NCBI GenBank assembly: GCA_022798855.1
Contig: JAAWNI010000039.1
Span: forward strand, 1 to 13,237
DNA length: 13,237 bases
Origin: Lawsonibacter sp.
Lineage (GTDB): Bacteria; Bacillota; Clostridia; Oscillospirales; Oscillospiraceae
Direction: 5' to 3'
Shown: positions 13,135 through 13,237 of the stretch, one piece after another
Position numbering within the stretch: position 1 is the first letter of the stretch
Layout: each line of letters opens with the position of its first letter
Position numbers and translations under genes: made by a program
The notes under the pieces: model-generated
Told to the model about the DNA's origin: nothing
The model's input: only the letters and a program-made list of their open reading frames with translations
Database searches by the model: none

Positions 13135-13237
13135 ATGAACTGTCCAAACTGCGGCAATGGGATGGAACCGGGAGCCGTGTATTCCCCCCGCGGCTATCTG
13201 TTTTGGACGCCCGAACAGGAAAAATTGAAAAATTTCC
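13135..13237 (+). CDS. Small zinc-ribbon protein (PF20097/DUF6487-like), copy C2, cut by the window edge
   Basis: Thirty-four residues are visible, starting MNCPNCGNGMEPG behind AAAGGAGG, then a YLFWTPEQEKLKNF segment. The first CxxC (Cys3/Cys6) and the W-P motif match copy C1, but the rest differs at most positions, so C1 and C2 are diverged paralogues or different alleles of the same slot. The second CxxC should lie beyond the window. Confidence 0.78.
   Translation, partial: MNCPNCGNGMEPGAVYSPRGYLFWTPEQEKLKNF

Noticed and set aside
1..13237. CRISPR array, transposase, phage or plasmid genes, tRNA or rRNA
   Set aside because: No regularly spaced repeats, recombinase motifs or structural RNA gene sequences were seen in either strand.

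Overview
The window looks like chromosome from a GC-rich Bacillota anaerobe of the gut Oscillospiraceae type (Flavonifractor / Pseudoflavonifractor / Lawsonibacter-like). This is inferred from the housekeeping proteins, the strong AGGAGG ribosome binding sites, an isoleucine T-box leader, the GC-rich codon use (about two thirds GC in the core genes) and two families of structured intergenic repeats. No taxon was confirmed by search.

Layout. Positions 1-7279 are read on the minus strand. From right to left these are zapA (cell division), an RlhA-like U32 peptidase-family gene, a repeat-filled gap, a LuxE-type acyl-protein synthetase, a LuxC-type acyl-CoA reductase, dut (dUTPase), a DUF2262 gene and a NADAR-family gene cut by the left edge. 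A divergent promoter region (7280-7505) separates this from the plus-strand block 7506-12040: a DnaD-like replication protein, a DnaC/DnaI-like helicase-loader ATPase, two accessory genes (A, a membrane protein with a DUF2500-like tail; B, a low-GC protein resembling WapI-type immunity proteins), lspA and an RluD-type pseudouridine synthase. From 12041 to the right edge lies an isoleucine T-box riboswitch with its own promoter and terminator, placed between two 142-bp repeat elements. After it come a small zinc-ribbon gene (PF20097-like), a 19-codon fragment of the start of ileS, and the beginning of a second zinc-ribbon gene that runs off the window.

Main discovery. Two loci carry the same kind of scar. 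Between dnaC and lspA, accessory genes A and B are separated by a 59-bp chimera in which the first 28 bp of the lspA region (ribosome binding site plus start codons) are fused directly to a copy of the last 31 bp of the dnaC region. Between the T-box and the expected ileS, two related zinc-ribbon genes are separated by a fragment of the ileS start, joined to the leader of the second gene at an 11-bp shared sequence. Both fit tandem duplication of a 'slot' between two core genetic elements, with the two slot copies now holding different or diverged genes. The model predicts a complete ileS a few hundred bases past the right edge.

Other points of interest are a LuxE/LuxC pair in an apparently non-luminous organism, with a possible 26-codon ORF overlapping the luxC start; a NADAR gene directly downstream of a DUF2262 gene; and repeat elements whose copies keep their hairpins although the sequences differ. 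No CRISPR array, transposase, tRNA or rRNA was seen.
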